Shown: positions 11,561-24,309 of the stretch, piece after piece | How positions within the stretch are numbered: position 1 is the stretch's first letter | Layout of the letters: every line of letters begins with the position of its first letter | Origin: Cyanophora paradoxa | Taxonomy: Eukaryota; Glaucocystophyceae; Cyanophorales; Cyanophoraceae | DNA: 64,000 nt | Direction of reading: 5' to 3' | Assembly (NCBI GenBank): GCA_004431415.1 | Contig: QPMI01000157.1 | Span: forward strand, 202,016 to 266,015 | The notes under the pieces: generated by a model | Told to the model about the DNA's origin: nothing | The model's input: the letters and a program-made list of their open reading frames with translations, nothing else | Database searches by the model: none | Made by a program: the position numbers and the translations under genes

Positions 11561-12780
11561 TCCAGATGGTTGACGTGAGAGACGTGCACGCGTCTGGGCT
11601 AACAGACGCGCTCCCGCAGCGCGGGGGGGTACAATTCCCCCCAGTTGCTTTATATATATATAATTATAAATTATGTCGTATTGCTTAAACTTCGAGTTCT
11701 TCCGATTCTATATATTCTAGTTCTGACTCTCATTTGAGTTAGCTTGTCATGATCACCTCCAATATTGATTCCGGGATGCCGCGGACTCCGGATCCGGGAC
11801 GCACGCTGGAGGAAGGGGCCGGGGCAGGTTTAGGGTGCGAGAAGGGTGCGAAATCGCAGAGAAGGACAGCTCGCGCAGCCGCCGGGCCTGCCGCAGTGCA
11901 GAGCTTCCGCCCCGTCGATCGCAGATCTCGAGAAGGCCCCCGCCTGCAGACAGCGCTCATGATCAGCCGCCTGCAGAGAGCTTCCGCCCCGTCGCGCATT
12001 TGTCTCCGCCGTTCCGGTTCATCATAATCAATATCCTGTCAGCGTGCTGACGAGATACTCGCTATATAGCTAAGCCTGACTCTCATGATCATGATCAGTG
12101 ATACAGCTCGGGATCCAGGAGCTCGAGGCCTATGCCATGATGCAAATGGGGAATCGATTCTATGGGAAATTGAGGCCTTGAATATTAGTTGAATTCCGCA
12201 CCGCCCATGGCCACTGTACATGTACGTCCATTTTAACGTCAAGGTGAAGAATTCGAACGAATCTTAGTCAAGACCTAGGTGCCGGGGTTGGCGCCCTGGC
12301 GCCCTCGCCCCGCGCGATTTGAATTCGCACTGCAGCTGTGCGTACACATGATACGTGATTCGAAATTTGGAATTCCAAACCTTGGGGTCAAAAGGATCGA
12401 ATGGGCCGGGCTCCGGAGCCAGCACATATGAAACTAAAGCCGTACGCGTGCCTCTACTTATTAGACTAAAGACTAAATCAAAGCAACATAAATCACGATG
12501 GTCATCACGGGTCAAAGCGTCGAAAACGTTACCATCTAGACACTAACTGTGCTCTACCTGTAACCAGGGGGCTCGACACAAGGGGCTGTGCACGTGCCGC
12601 GACCGCGGTTTGAGATCAATTACCAACCTACATCTATAGCTAGCTACCAATCGCGAGCAGGGATCTGTACATCCATGGGCGATTAATATTTCCGCAGCAC
12701 GTAGCCCATGGCCACGTGCACCGTATAAAACTATAGAGAGCGCGGGCTCAAGAGTTAGATGGTGTCCGATGGTCTCGAAT
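11561..12780. other. Region without a supported gene
   Basis: It has mixed composition, with TATATATATA near 11650 and several short perfect palindromes (for example ATGATCATGATCAGTGAT near 12085). I see no conserved protein motif on either strand. It separates the LINE from the 3' end of the large minus-strand gene and may hold that gene's 3' flank. Confidence 0.4.
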
Positions 12781-15700
12781 CTACAGGTGGACGCTGGTGC
12801 CGAACGTGGGGTACCGCTGGTCAGCGTTGACGTTGCTCTCCATGTCGCCCTTCCCTCCGCGGGCGTTGGGTCTCGCCCGCTTGCGCTCGTCGCTCCGGCG
12901 GCGGATGTACCTGTCCGACCATCGCGGCGTGGTGAGCGTCCCGCAGATCTAGAGCTCTCAGCTTCGACTTCGCACCAGACGACGGCGGCGATGAGCGCCG
13001 CGCCCCCCACACCGCCGACGACGCCGCCGATGATCGCGCCGGAGTTCGTCCCGTCGCCGCCGCCGGTCGCCGTCGTCTGGGACGCGCCTCCGGCAGCTGC
13101 GTTGGAGCCGGAGCCGGAGCCCGAGCCCTGGACGCAGCCGGCTCCCGGGCAGGCCGGGAGGAAGGTGATCCCGCCGATCGTGCGGGGCACGGTGGTCGAC
13201 CGCAGAGCCCGCAGCAGCGTCGCTACCAGCGCGTCCGTCGCCGCCTGCGACTGCGTTGACGTGACCTGTGCGGCGGAAAAGCCAATCCGAAACAGTGAGC
13301 AAGAGCAGCAGCTGCGATAATTATGGAGCACCTCCCCGTTGACGATGACGGACCCTCGCACGAGCGACAGGATCTGCGGTCGACGTCAGCGTTCATATAT
13401 ATGCATAGACCCGAAATTAAACCTTAAACGGTGAAAAGGACGCGTGCATGCGCATGCGCACCCGCACGGCGCCCTTCTGGAGGCCCAGGACGGACTCGAA
13501 CCACGCCCCGAGCTCGTCCTTGACGGTCTGGTTCGTGAAGAACGCGTCCGGCGGCGACTGCGTCGTGTTGAACGTGTACCGGAAGGGGCCTGCGGGGCGG
13601 GCGCGCGTAAGTGCACGCGTGTGCACACATCAGCGCTGGCTTGGCTGCGCACTGGCGAAGGAGCAGGAGAGGCTGTCCGCAATTGCAGAGGAGGAGGACG
13701 AGCAGAAAGCGGGCGCCGTGCACGTGCCAGCGCACCACACGCATTGCGCTGCACGTGTGCACACAAATATAATTGAGTTTAGACCAGCGCAAGTGGTTTA
13801 TAGATCAGATCGACGTCGACGGCTCCGTTCGAGATCTAAGCCCGTCTTACCGGACGAAGTGGCGGTGCAGGCGGTGCAGGACGTCGCGACGGCGCAGGAG
13901 CTGTTGAGGCCCCCGAGGATTGCCCCCGCCCCGGGAAGGTTCGGAATCAGCTCTGCGCGTCGACGTTTACGTGTGCGCACGGGGCTCGCTTGAGATTTAC
14001 AGCCGGCGGGCGGAACGCACGGACGTCGGTGATGGAGTCATCGCCCATCGACACGGCCCCTGCCGCCCCCGGAATGTTGACCTGCGCCGCACCCACCGCG
14101 GCGCGATAGCGATGAATAGAAGTACGACAGGCCCAGAAAAGCGCCGGATACGCACTGCAGCGAGCCCGCTGGAGACGGGAACGTCGCCGAAAGAGAACGT
14201 TTCTCCCCGCAGCGTCGCGCTGTTGACCGCCGACTGGATCGAGCTCGTCACCTTGCCATCAGAAATTATAACTCGCAAGCGAGTGCAGCCGGCGCGTGCG
14301 CGAGAGACGGAAGAGCGCGCACAGAGGCGGCGTCGGAGCCCGGGGCGCTCTGGACGGCGACGGTGACCGCGACGCTGCCGGCGAGCAGCCGGCGCCGCCG
14401 GGCGACGTCCTGCGAGACGCGCCGGCTTGAGCTTTGATCGCATGGCGTGCCGAGCAGAGCGCGACGGGCGATTTTGAGGCGCACCTCGATGTAGAGGATG
14501 CGGAGGCGGCCGGGCGGAATCTTGAACTGCCTCGCGATGGCCTGGAGGAACTTGACCTGCTTCTCTGCCGTGAAGTCCGCCCTGCACAGGCGGAGCGAAG
14601 TCTCGGCCGGACGCAAAGAAAGCTTAGACCGAGCAGGCGAGAGCGCACCTGCTGATGCCGAGGGCGAGCGTGACGTTCATCGACAGGCTCGCGGCGGGCA
14701 GCGACGAGGCCTGCAAAGAGAGTGAGCGATCCTGTCTGCAGGGCGAGAGTTCTGGAGCCTTGAAGTTCGAGCCGGGCGCGCCTCGGTGCGGACGAGGTTG
14801 TCGGGGGTGCGGGGTGCTTCGCCGACGACCATCTGCTCCAGGGGCATCGGGAGGCACACCTTCGCCTTCGCCTCCTTCATCGCCGCCCGCCCCGCCCGCG
14901 CCGCCTGCACAAATTCAAAGGGAAAGAAAGCGGAATTGAGAGCCGCGACGTCGACACGAAGGATATATAGCGGGCACGCGGGCCGCTCGCCTGGAGGTTG
15001 AGGAGGTCGCGCCAGAGGACGGCGGACGAGGCGGGGACGGTGGCGGGGCACGTCCCCTCCAGCAGCTCGTGCACCTCCGGCCCGAACTGGAAGACCGTCG
15101 CCTCCTCCGAGATCGCCGGGCTCTCTTTCACGGCCGCGCGGGTGTACAGCGCATTCTCTGTGTGCCAGTGCCAGGCCTGGGAGGGCGAACGTTTTGCGTT
15201 CAATTATCCCCCCAAACGCGCTTGCGACATTAAATGCATATGATTGTGAGTGTTGAAGCAGAGTTGAAGATGCTTACCCTCACGTTCCTGCAAAACGATG
15301 CAGCACGCGTACGTGTCAGATATCGCGATTGATTGCAATCGAAGAACACGCACAGAGTGTAAATGTTCCGGATGAGCGAGTACAGAGACGTGAAGGGAGC
15401 ACGGGCCACGTCCCCGAGGAGCGGCACCTCGGTGAAGACGACGATGCGCGAGATGCTGTCCAGGACGCTCTCCGCGCTAGCTCTAGTGCTAGTACCGGTG
15501 TAAGTGGGAGCCATAGAGGCCCCGAACTTTCCATCGTTGCAAGCACACGTCGGGCCGTCGTAGCATGTGCCTCCTGTACCGATGCCGGTAGAAGTGGACA
15601 AACACGTTGAAGTCTGACCACGTCGACTGTAGCTAGGCTGGCAGTAGCACGACCTGTCGGTGGTCTTGGGGATCGAGACGTAGGCTTGCGATATTCCTTC

Positions 15701-18700
15701 GTTGCATTCACATGTTCCGCCGGAGCAAGATTCAGTAGCACCTGAGCCGTCGACAAAAGTCTTCCTCAAGCAAGTTCCGCCGCTCGGAGAACATGAGCAG
15801 GAAAGGAGGACGGTCTCGCGGGAAGTCGATCTCGTCTCGAGGAACGTGGAGTCCGGGATCGACGTGCAGCTTGCGGCGTAGTGCGCTCGCGCTGGAGAGC
15901 CGTCCGCGCAGACAGCTGCAACTTCATTACACGAACTTGACTTGAATGAAGCAGGCACAATTGCCCGGTTGAATAAGTCGGGATAATATGTCATCGGGTA
16001 GAATGTAGGTATGCTTGTGTCGCTCGCCGATCGCGAGAGGAGAGGCGGCCAGTAGCCGGCAGGCGAGGCGCAGCTGGGGCAGGCGAACTTCCACTCTCCC
16101 AGCTGGCCGTTCTTCCAGCTGCGGTGAAGGCTGCATGCATATGCGGTCGGGGCTTGAGTCAGGCGCCGACGCGAAAAAAAAGGTTTTTGCATGCGTGTCA
16201 CGATATAAAGTCTCGAAGCTTAAGTACAAGACGCACCTGCAGTCTTCGTATTCCCTGCTTGCTGGATCGCTAGGCGCACTGATTCCAGGAAAGGAGAATG
16301 ACGCGATTGCTCCATTCGATACATTCCGCGGCTGCCCATTCGGAGTTCTTTGCCATGATTCAAAAATTAGAGATGCGAATCGTCAATCAGACAATTTTCA
16401 ATCACTTACGGGTAGAAGTAAAATGTGCCTTGTGTGTAAGTCGGGAAGAAGGTGCTGCATCCCGGCGGACGGGGTCGTACATCCAGACTCGCCGAGCAGT
16501 TGTTTATCAGACCTCCATTGAAATAGGGCATTCTAATCCGGAACACGCTCCCCGGCTGAATTAGATTACCATTTGCATTGCCGAACAAACTGACATATGT
16601 TATCTCGCTTTCAGTTGTCTCCTGCACGACGTCCCCATACACTGTCGTCCCGTTGACGTAGGTTGTACTGACACGGTAGCGCTTGGCGTGGAACGACAAA
16701 GCCGTGTGCAGGTCAAGAAGCAGAGGATATGGAGCCGCGGCGGAGTATGCAACGTCCGCCGACTGCGGGGCAAGCGTAGTTATTACGACAACACAGTTGA
16801 TGACAAGTTTGAAATCAAGCACATAGTGCGCTGTCGTGAATGACCTCTCTGGGAGTTCAGCATACGTCGAGGTAATTCCCACTATGTTAATCAGGTTTCG
16901 CTTGAACGCTTCTTCGGTGCGTATCCTGCGCATTCATACAGGAATTATCGAATGGTATGGTATACGTGTATATATATATATGTTCAAGCAGCACTGGCAC
17001 TCACACTTCATAGCATCTCGAATGGCTGTCGCCCCCTCTTGCAGCCCACTCGCCGGTGAAAGGGGTCACTCTGCACGCGTCCCCAAATTAAAGTGTAAAC
17101 ATTACGCTTTTAAAATTCCAAAAGCGCATTGCATGCGAGGCCTCGTGATTTTTAAAAGCTTAAAGAGTGCACGAGAAGTGCACACTCACCTGCGATTGCT
17201 CACGCAAGCAGCCGAGTAGGAAGGCTTAGCGAGGGTCCGAGAGTCCAACACGGTAGCAGGAGTGCTGGTATTCATGATCAGCTCCACCTGCGTGCGCAAT
17301 CGCATATAGCGATCTTCAGCTTAAAACAGTTTGTCGAGCTCGGGTGCAGGCTGGTATACGTAGGGGCACTTTTGCGAGCGAGGCGAAATCGAGGCGGAAT
17401 GTGTGCGGAGGATATCGCGATTGGAAAGTTTCATTGAACAGTGGCTGCGCCCGCGTGCAGTCTTAGTCAGCCGCGGCCATATATAGATTCGTCGTCGAAA
17501 GCCTCCAACTTGCTTCTGCAGTAGCTGCACTCACGAAATTGAAGGCGCCGTCGCTGTAGACGGAGGAGTCGTTGAAGGCCGGAAACTCAGCGGCTGATCT
17601 CAAGGCGTTCCATGAGGACCACGACCACGAATCCTGGGTGGTTTCTCGGAGCTCGTACTTTAAATCGGTATTGGACCCGGCGTTAGCGTTTCCCAGGCAG
17701 TTCCCGATGCCCGTGTTGAACTTGTACCCGTCGCTCAGGTACGTGCCGATGCACTCGACCCTCGTTACGGGTATCACGTTGTCCGACGCGTCCTTGAACC
17801 TCACTCCCACGTTCTGCAGGCCGACCGACACGCGCTTGTAGTGGTCCGTGACTTGGTACTTCATCGCGATGTTGACCGTTCTGCGAATGCAACGTGGATA
17901 TTCGAGTTCCGTGATGACGAGTCAATCAGCACACTCACATCGCGCATTCAGCAGTAGCCAGACAAGCGGGGCCCGTGCTGATTTTAATTTCGTCCAGCGC
18001 AAGTGGGATGACTCCCGGTTGCGGGGCGGAGAGGGGCCCGTTACTGCAAACGTTCAATGCTGCGCGAGAGCATAAAATTGCGGATGCGGCGCACCCCCAG
18101 AGGGCGTTGGAGATGAGGTCGTAGAGCCTGATGAAGCCGACGGGGAGGCCGAGGAACTCCTCCAGGGGCGCCTCCACGTTCTCGCACACGCCCGCGCCCC
18201 CGCACGCCGCGCTCGTGTCGCACCCCTGCGCATGCGGAGCCGCGTCAAGAGGGCGGAGAGAGCGGCTCGACCCGAGCTGCTTGCGATTGTCGCAGCGCGC
18301 CTGGTGGATGGTGAAGTGATCCGCCCCCGTGCCTACGTTGCGGCCGCGGAGAAAGGTTTAGACTCAGCGTGTCTGGAGTCAGGGTCTGCGAGGGGCGGGC
18401 GCACCGGAGACGCCGAGCTCAAAGGCGGCGAGGCCGGACGGCTCGCCGTGGCACTGCGCGAGCCCCGCCTCCGCCTTCAGGTCCTTCGGCAGGAACTTGG
18501 CTGCCGCGAGGCGGGCAAGGCCGCGAACGTTAGCGCTCGACGTCGGTGGCGGATGCGGAGGGCGCGGGGCGCGCGGGGGCACCGATCCTGGCGAGGCAGT
18601 AGCCCTTTTCGGCGATCGCGTCGAGGCTGCAGTCCGTGGTCCTCACGTCGAAGAGCGTCGCGTTCTCGCTCGCGTAGTAGCTCGTCAGCGCCGGCTTCGG

Positions 18701-21465
18701 CGGCTTCCCCGCCGCGTTCGTGAACGTCGACCTGCACCGGCCGTGCAGACTTTACTTTAGCACGGAATTCGAGCGCGCGCCGGGGCGGGCGCGGTGGACA
18801 GCGCGCGCACAGGAGGTAGCCGGCGCTCCACGGCAAGTAGTACACGAGCTGGCCTGGGCTCAGGCTGACCGACCGCGCCGCATAGCGCGCCGTCTGCGAG
18901 AGAGCATCGACCACAAAACAGGCTTCATCCCAATAGAGTCGCGTCAGGCACCTGCAGGCCCTTGACGTACTCGCCGAGCCAGGCGGCCGCGGGGCGGGCG
19001 ATGGGCAAGCGTGCCGAGACGCCGAAGTTCATGAGGCCGACGTGGATGCCGCCTGCAGACACTCGCACGTTCGGCCGGAGAGCGCTGCGGGCGTTGCGGG
19101 CGGGGGACGGACCCTCGCAGTCGAAGGCGAGGAGCTTGGTGACGGGCTCCTTCTTGTCCATGACCACGCGGATGCCCGAGTACGCGATGTCCCGCCCTTG
19201 CTTGCGCGCCTCGGAGACGGCCGACTCCCCGCTCGCCAGCTTCCCTGCCCGCAGGTGTCATTGCGGAAGGGAAGCTACCGAGCGCGGGCCCAAGGCGGAC
19301 CGTCCCAGGATGAGACCTGCGAGCAGACCGTGACGCCGGTCGTGTCCAAGGGCGCGACGCAGCCCATGATGTCCTTTGCGAGGTACTGGTAGATCGGCCA
19401 CTGGCTGCAGACGGAGCGTCAGCCCCACCGGCATGCTTGCAGCAGAGACGCAAGGCCAGGCCATTGTTGCGCACACGGACTCCAGTGAGAAGTACGGAGT
19501 TTTGAACGAGGGGGAGAACAAGGTGCTGTTGCGGTACAGCAGCTCGGCGTTGGCGGTCGCGGTGATGCCGAGCCTCGCTGCGGAAGGACCGGCCACGCAT
19601 CAGCGCGCGCGGACGTTTCCAACGGGGCGAACGCACGGGCAGTGACGACGCAGGCCTTGTACGAGACGGTCTGCCGGGGCGGGGGTCACGAGAGGGGCGG
19701 GCCTGCGCAAGGAGCGCGGGGGGAGAGGGGCGCGCCTCGGTCGGGGCGAGGCCGTGGAGGGAGCGGTAGTAGTTGAGGAGGTCGCGCATCACGCCCGCCA
19801 CCAGGCCCTCCGCGTCATCCCCGTCGTACATGCCCAGGCCCTGCCGCCCGCCGCGACGCCCTCGAGTTAGCATCTTACTGCTGGAGCAGGGGCCGGGCCG
19901 ACGAGGGGCGGGGGGGATGGGGACCTTGAGGAAGGTGAAGACCTGCTTCTGCGTCGGGCTCTCGAAGACGTTGAGGCAGACGGAGCCCGTGTCAGACGCG
20001 CTCGCGCGGCAGTCCGCGTCGCTCTGGCGCCCTCTTCAGCAGCGGATCGGACCGCGGCCGCGGCCGGGACCGGCCTGCAAGTCGCCGGGCACGCGGCAAT
20101 TGAAGGCTTTCGGGATCGGGCGCACCGAGCAGGGGCGGAGGAAGTGGGAGCACATGCTGCCCTCGCAGCCGATCGAGATGAAGGGCAGGCTCGTCGCCGG
20201 GCAGAGCTCGTACGCGACCTAATGTTATGCCGTACGGGCGTCAGAGAAATCGCCGAGAACTAAAACTGATAGCGACTATAGCTAACTACGGGCTCGTCGC
20301 TTAAGCTTTCTATAGTCTGAAGCTAGCACATTAATATATTCTATAATTAATTATTCAAAATTAAAAGATATACTCAATTACCTTGAACACGGCTCCGACG
20401 GTGGCGCGGGCGTCGATGGTCATGAAGCAGGGCCCGTTCCCAGAACAAGTGTCTGATCACGTGGCAAAGTCAGCAGCGCGCTCGATCGCGATTGCGAGTC
20501 TGGAGCCCATGCATGTATGCATATATATGGCCAGCGCGCACCGGGGAGCCAGGCCTGCGGGGAGGGGTTGGCGTTGTAGAACGCGTTCCAGAAGAATGGG
20601 AGGCCCATGTACGTCTTGCGCATCGCCTTCCGCGCCGCCTCCGGCAGAACTGCACGGGGCCGACCGCGACCGAGAAAGCGCGCGTCAGCACACATATGCA
20701 TACAGCTGCAGCCGATCGCGAGAAGGCCTGGGTGGGCGGGTCGCGCACTGGCGAAGCCCTTGCGGGCGACGGCGCGGAAGACGTTGACGACGGCCTGGGG
20801 CCCGAAGCCCCAGCCGGTCGCCCAGTCGGAGTCCGTGAGCTGCGAGGAGGAGCCCGCCTGCTCCCGCTCCATCATGCACTTGAACCGGTCCTTCAGCTTT
20901 TCTGCGCGCCCCGGCCCCGTCGGGCCGGGCCCCCGGCCGCAGCTGCAGGCCGCCGGCCCCGGGACGGATATATGTCTCATATGTATATACGGATCATCGG
21001 ATGATCCGACGATCATGATCATATACGTATATACATGCATGATCAAGCGTGCGGGCCGGCGCCTAGCCATAGCTATATATATAGGGGCGGCCGCTCGCGG
21101 CCGCAGGCATATGCATTCATACTATATGATCTTAACCGAAATACGCATTGGGGCGCCGCGGCCGGCGCACTTGTGAAGAGCTCGGCGGTGCCGGAGCCCT
21201 TGAGGAGGCGGCTGAGGTCGAGGCTTGCGTTCATGAAACCGGTGGGGAAGGCGTGCAGGCGGGCGCCGCAGTCGAGGCGGAGGAGCTCGTTCCCGACGGC
21301 CGCCGGCGCCGGCGGTGCCGAAGCCGACGAGGCCTCCGCGCACGGCGCGAGGGCGACCGCCGCTATCACCAGCCCGATCGCGAGGACCATCGCGAAAGTC
21401 AACGAGTGCGCCTGAAGCGTGCGCACGCCGCGCCTGGGGCGATATCGATCCCGCCCGCAAGTCAT
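12781..21465 (-). CDS. Large multi-exon secreted/type I membrane protein with Cys-rich EGF-like segment
   Basis: The N-terminal exon (from 21465) holds a secretion signal, MVLAIGLVIAAVALAPCAEA. Many small minus-strand exons follow. A Cys-rich part near 15900-15500 has EGF-like spacing (SCSPSGGTCLRKTF, CSGGTCECNEG, GTCYDGPTCACNDG). Near the 3' end, a Gly/Ser spacer leads to one transmembrane helix, GAIIGGVVGGVGGAALIAAV. The GT-AG intron 12911-12975 (65 nt) splits a Trp codon. The tail exon reads YIRRRSDERKRARPN and ends ADQRYPTFGTSVHL with TAG at 12781-12783. Signal peptide, long ectodomain with Asn-X-Ser/Thr sites, single helix and basic tail together indicate a type I surface protein. The family is unknown to me. 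It could be two genes read as one, since exon joins between about 14000 and 20400 were not all traced. Confidence 0.5.
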
Positions 21466-21479
21466 GATTTCGCCGATCG

Positions 21480-24309
21480 CGAGTCGCCTCGATCCTGAGT
21501 CCAGGCTACCGGTGCTTAGCGCTAGCTAGCTTATCAGGCTAGTCCAGGCTACCGGTGGTATACGCGTATCGATACTATGATTTTCGATGATCCGCCGATG
21601 CGGTTAGCACTGCGGCATGCGCAGTGACTTACGAAGTTAGCACTCACTGAGAGACAGCGGCCCAGCGATAGATCGAAATACGTATACTAGCTATCGTATC
21701 CGATCTTATACGTATGCGTACGTACGTATACGTACTGAGTAAGGATGGATCGTAAACGTATATATACCGGTACGTTTACGTATATACAACTAAAAGAACT
21801 GGCCCGGCTGCCCGAGAAATCGGCGGGCTGGCCCGGGGGTCAAAGCCTTATCCGATGATCATATTAGTATGCCAGCCGGCCAGCTGGTCGACCAGACCAG
21901 CGGCCATACTATGATACTCCCAGTATCCGATCCCTACCGGACCAGTAGTAGTACCGGACCAGCTGGCAGGACCGGTACGTCACGGCGTATACCGGTACCC
22001 GCGGCGCCGGCCCGCCGCGCGGGGGCCCGCGGCCGGCCGGGCGCGCGCGGCCGCCGGGGCCGGCGCCGGGCCGGCCGGCCGCGGGGCCGGCCCCGGCCGC
22101 CGGGCGGCCCGGCCGGGGATCGGACCGTCGTCGGAGCCGGGCCGGCGGGGGGCCGGGCCCGGGGGGCCGCCGCCGGCCCGCGCGCCGGGCCCCGGCCCCC
22201 GGGGCTGATCCGGCTGATTCGCGTCACTGCGTCAGGCCACTGATCGGCTCCGATCGTGATCGCAGGATCCGCGCGGCTCAGACGCCCGGCCGGATCAACG
22301 GCCCCACAGAATCTACGGGAAACTTGGCATCTTGAATGACAAAAGCGCTCAGGCGGGCCTGAGGCGGCTAGTGGCTCAGTGAAACCGATGAATGAAAGAA
22401 GTCCCACTGAGTCAAAATGTGACTATCACTGAGTCGACATCCGATGATCAGAAGTTAAGATATGGCCCGGCGCGGCGCCAATTGCAACTTCCGCCAAGGA
22501 GATATGACGCTCCCAAATTAATATTATGTCGTGCGGGGACTCCGAGGGACTCCCGGGAGCCGGGAGGCTGGGCCGCCGGGCCAGCCCGCCGGGCCGCCTG
22601 AGCCCGGCCGATCGAAAAGTCCAAAACCACTGGGCCAGCGGCGCAGCGGCGCGGCGGCAGCGCCGGCCGCTGGCCCGGCCGCGATATCCGATCATCGGAT
22701 GATCGATGCACCGACGCAGCACCGTACGCGTGGCACCGGCCCGGCCGGCCGCAGCGTGGGGCCTCCGCCCCACTGTTTTTTATTGCTCAATTCGGACCGG
22801 TCCGGTCTTGCACGGTAAATATTAAGGTCTGCACTTTAATTATTATGTCGTCCCCAAATTATGTCGCCGAAAACTTGACATGACGACATAATTTGGGGAC
22901 GACATAGCAGGGCGTGCTTAGTGCTACCCCCCAATTTACCGCCCCATACGTTACGTATGATACGTATACAAGTAGTATATCGATCGCGACTCGCGATCGC
23001 GAGTCATGCTGCCTCATGCATATGCTGCTGAGTTATGCACTAGTACTAGTACTACTGTAGAACGGAAAATATTTACTATACGGTATATTGTTACGCGTAA
23101 AGTGAGGGGTACCGGTGCCCGGGTAGGGGGGACAGGCTCATGATCAGAGCCTCTATATATCAGACAGCCTTTATAGTTTGCGCGGGAACAAGCATGTGCG
23201 AGAGGTGCCATCACTGCCATGGCCAGGCCTAGGGGGCGGGCGGGCAGGGGCGCGGGGGGCGGGGGGCCGGGCCTCCGCTGGCGCCCGCTATAGCTAATTA
23301 TAAGGGAGGGTTCGGCCGGCACCGGAAAATAATAACAGTACCGTAAACTTGAAAACAGCTATTTTCACAAATCCGCAAATATTTCTGTGCCGCAAATATT
23401 ACCCGAAGTCTGTACGTATACGTACTACGTAGTACAGTACTAGTACTGGGAGTAGTATAGTCTAGTACTACGTATACGTGGACGTCGACTCGCCGGACTC
23501 GGGCCGGCGTGCTGTGCCACAGGCCTACAGCGCTAGCTCAGCGGCTGCAGTGTTCGGATCATCGATATCGGATCGGATATACTATGATACACACTATCAT
23601 AGTATCATAGCCTGGCCATGGAGCTTCAGGCCGCCGGGCGACCGGTGGACCGTCGGACCATCAAATCGCACTAGTACTGCGGCATTTGCAATTTCAACTT
23701 GCAACTTGCCGGCCGATAGATCGAGCGCTAGCTAAAGATGTGGAGCGCGGGGCCAGCAGCCCCGGCAGATCTGCGCGCTTTCGCATTCAGCGGAGCCGCG
23801 GGCGCGGACGATGTTCAAGTCGACGTTCAGCAGGTGCGATCGCGATTTGCAATTGCAAGGCGCCCTGCAGACGTGCACGTATTCATTACGGTTGATCATG
23901 AGCTTTGCATGGCGAATCGATCGCGAAGGTCCCGGCATCTGCGATGCCAACGTTGGGCTCTGTGTCCGAGGCGCCGGCGGAACGCGTGTATGTGCATGCG
24001 CAGTTTCACGGCTCCGCGGCCGCTTCCGCCGTACCGGTGCATTCAAGCGCTCAACTCTGTCTGATGACTTGCAGTAAACATATATTGATCTGATGATCGC
24101 CTCATGATCAGCAGATCGAACGTACGCGTCCGGAACCCGCGGCCGCGAAGAAACGTGTGCGGGACTACAGCTTGGCGCCACTCCCCGACCCGCGGTCCGA
24201 GGAACCGGTTCCCATCCGCTACTACGACGCGTGCGCATGCGCTCACGATTGTGCCCTAAATTCAGAATCCGAGGTTACAGCGCTTCTGTCTTACTTTTGG
24301 CCCGCGCAG
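21480..24309. other. Palindrome-rich intergenic region
   Basis: No convincing coding exon is visible. The stretch is full of short perfect palindromes of several types (GATC, CGCG, TACGTA, CTAGTAC and GGCCGGCC series). It contains an almost pure G/C block at about 22000-22205 and a 16-bp direct repeat, GTCCAGGCTACCGGTG, near 21500 and 21541. It lies between the large minus-strand gene and the left TIR-domain exons. Confidence 0.45.
22844..22906. repeat. Perfect 23-bp inverted repeat with 17-nt loop
   Basis: The arm 22844-22866 is the exact reverse complement of 22884-22906; it starts TATGTCGTCCCC. The structure is isolated in non-coding host DNA. It could be a small foldback transposon remnant, a small-RNA hairpin precursor, or a terminator-like structure. 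Confidence 0.8.

Noticed and set aside
12543-21415. Many long plus-strand reading frames opposite the minus-strand secreted-protein gene
   Set aside because: They are rich in Arg, Pro and Ala, as expected from the complement of GC-rich coding sequence, and lack coherent motifs.
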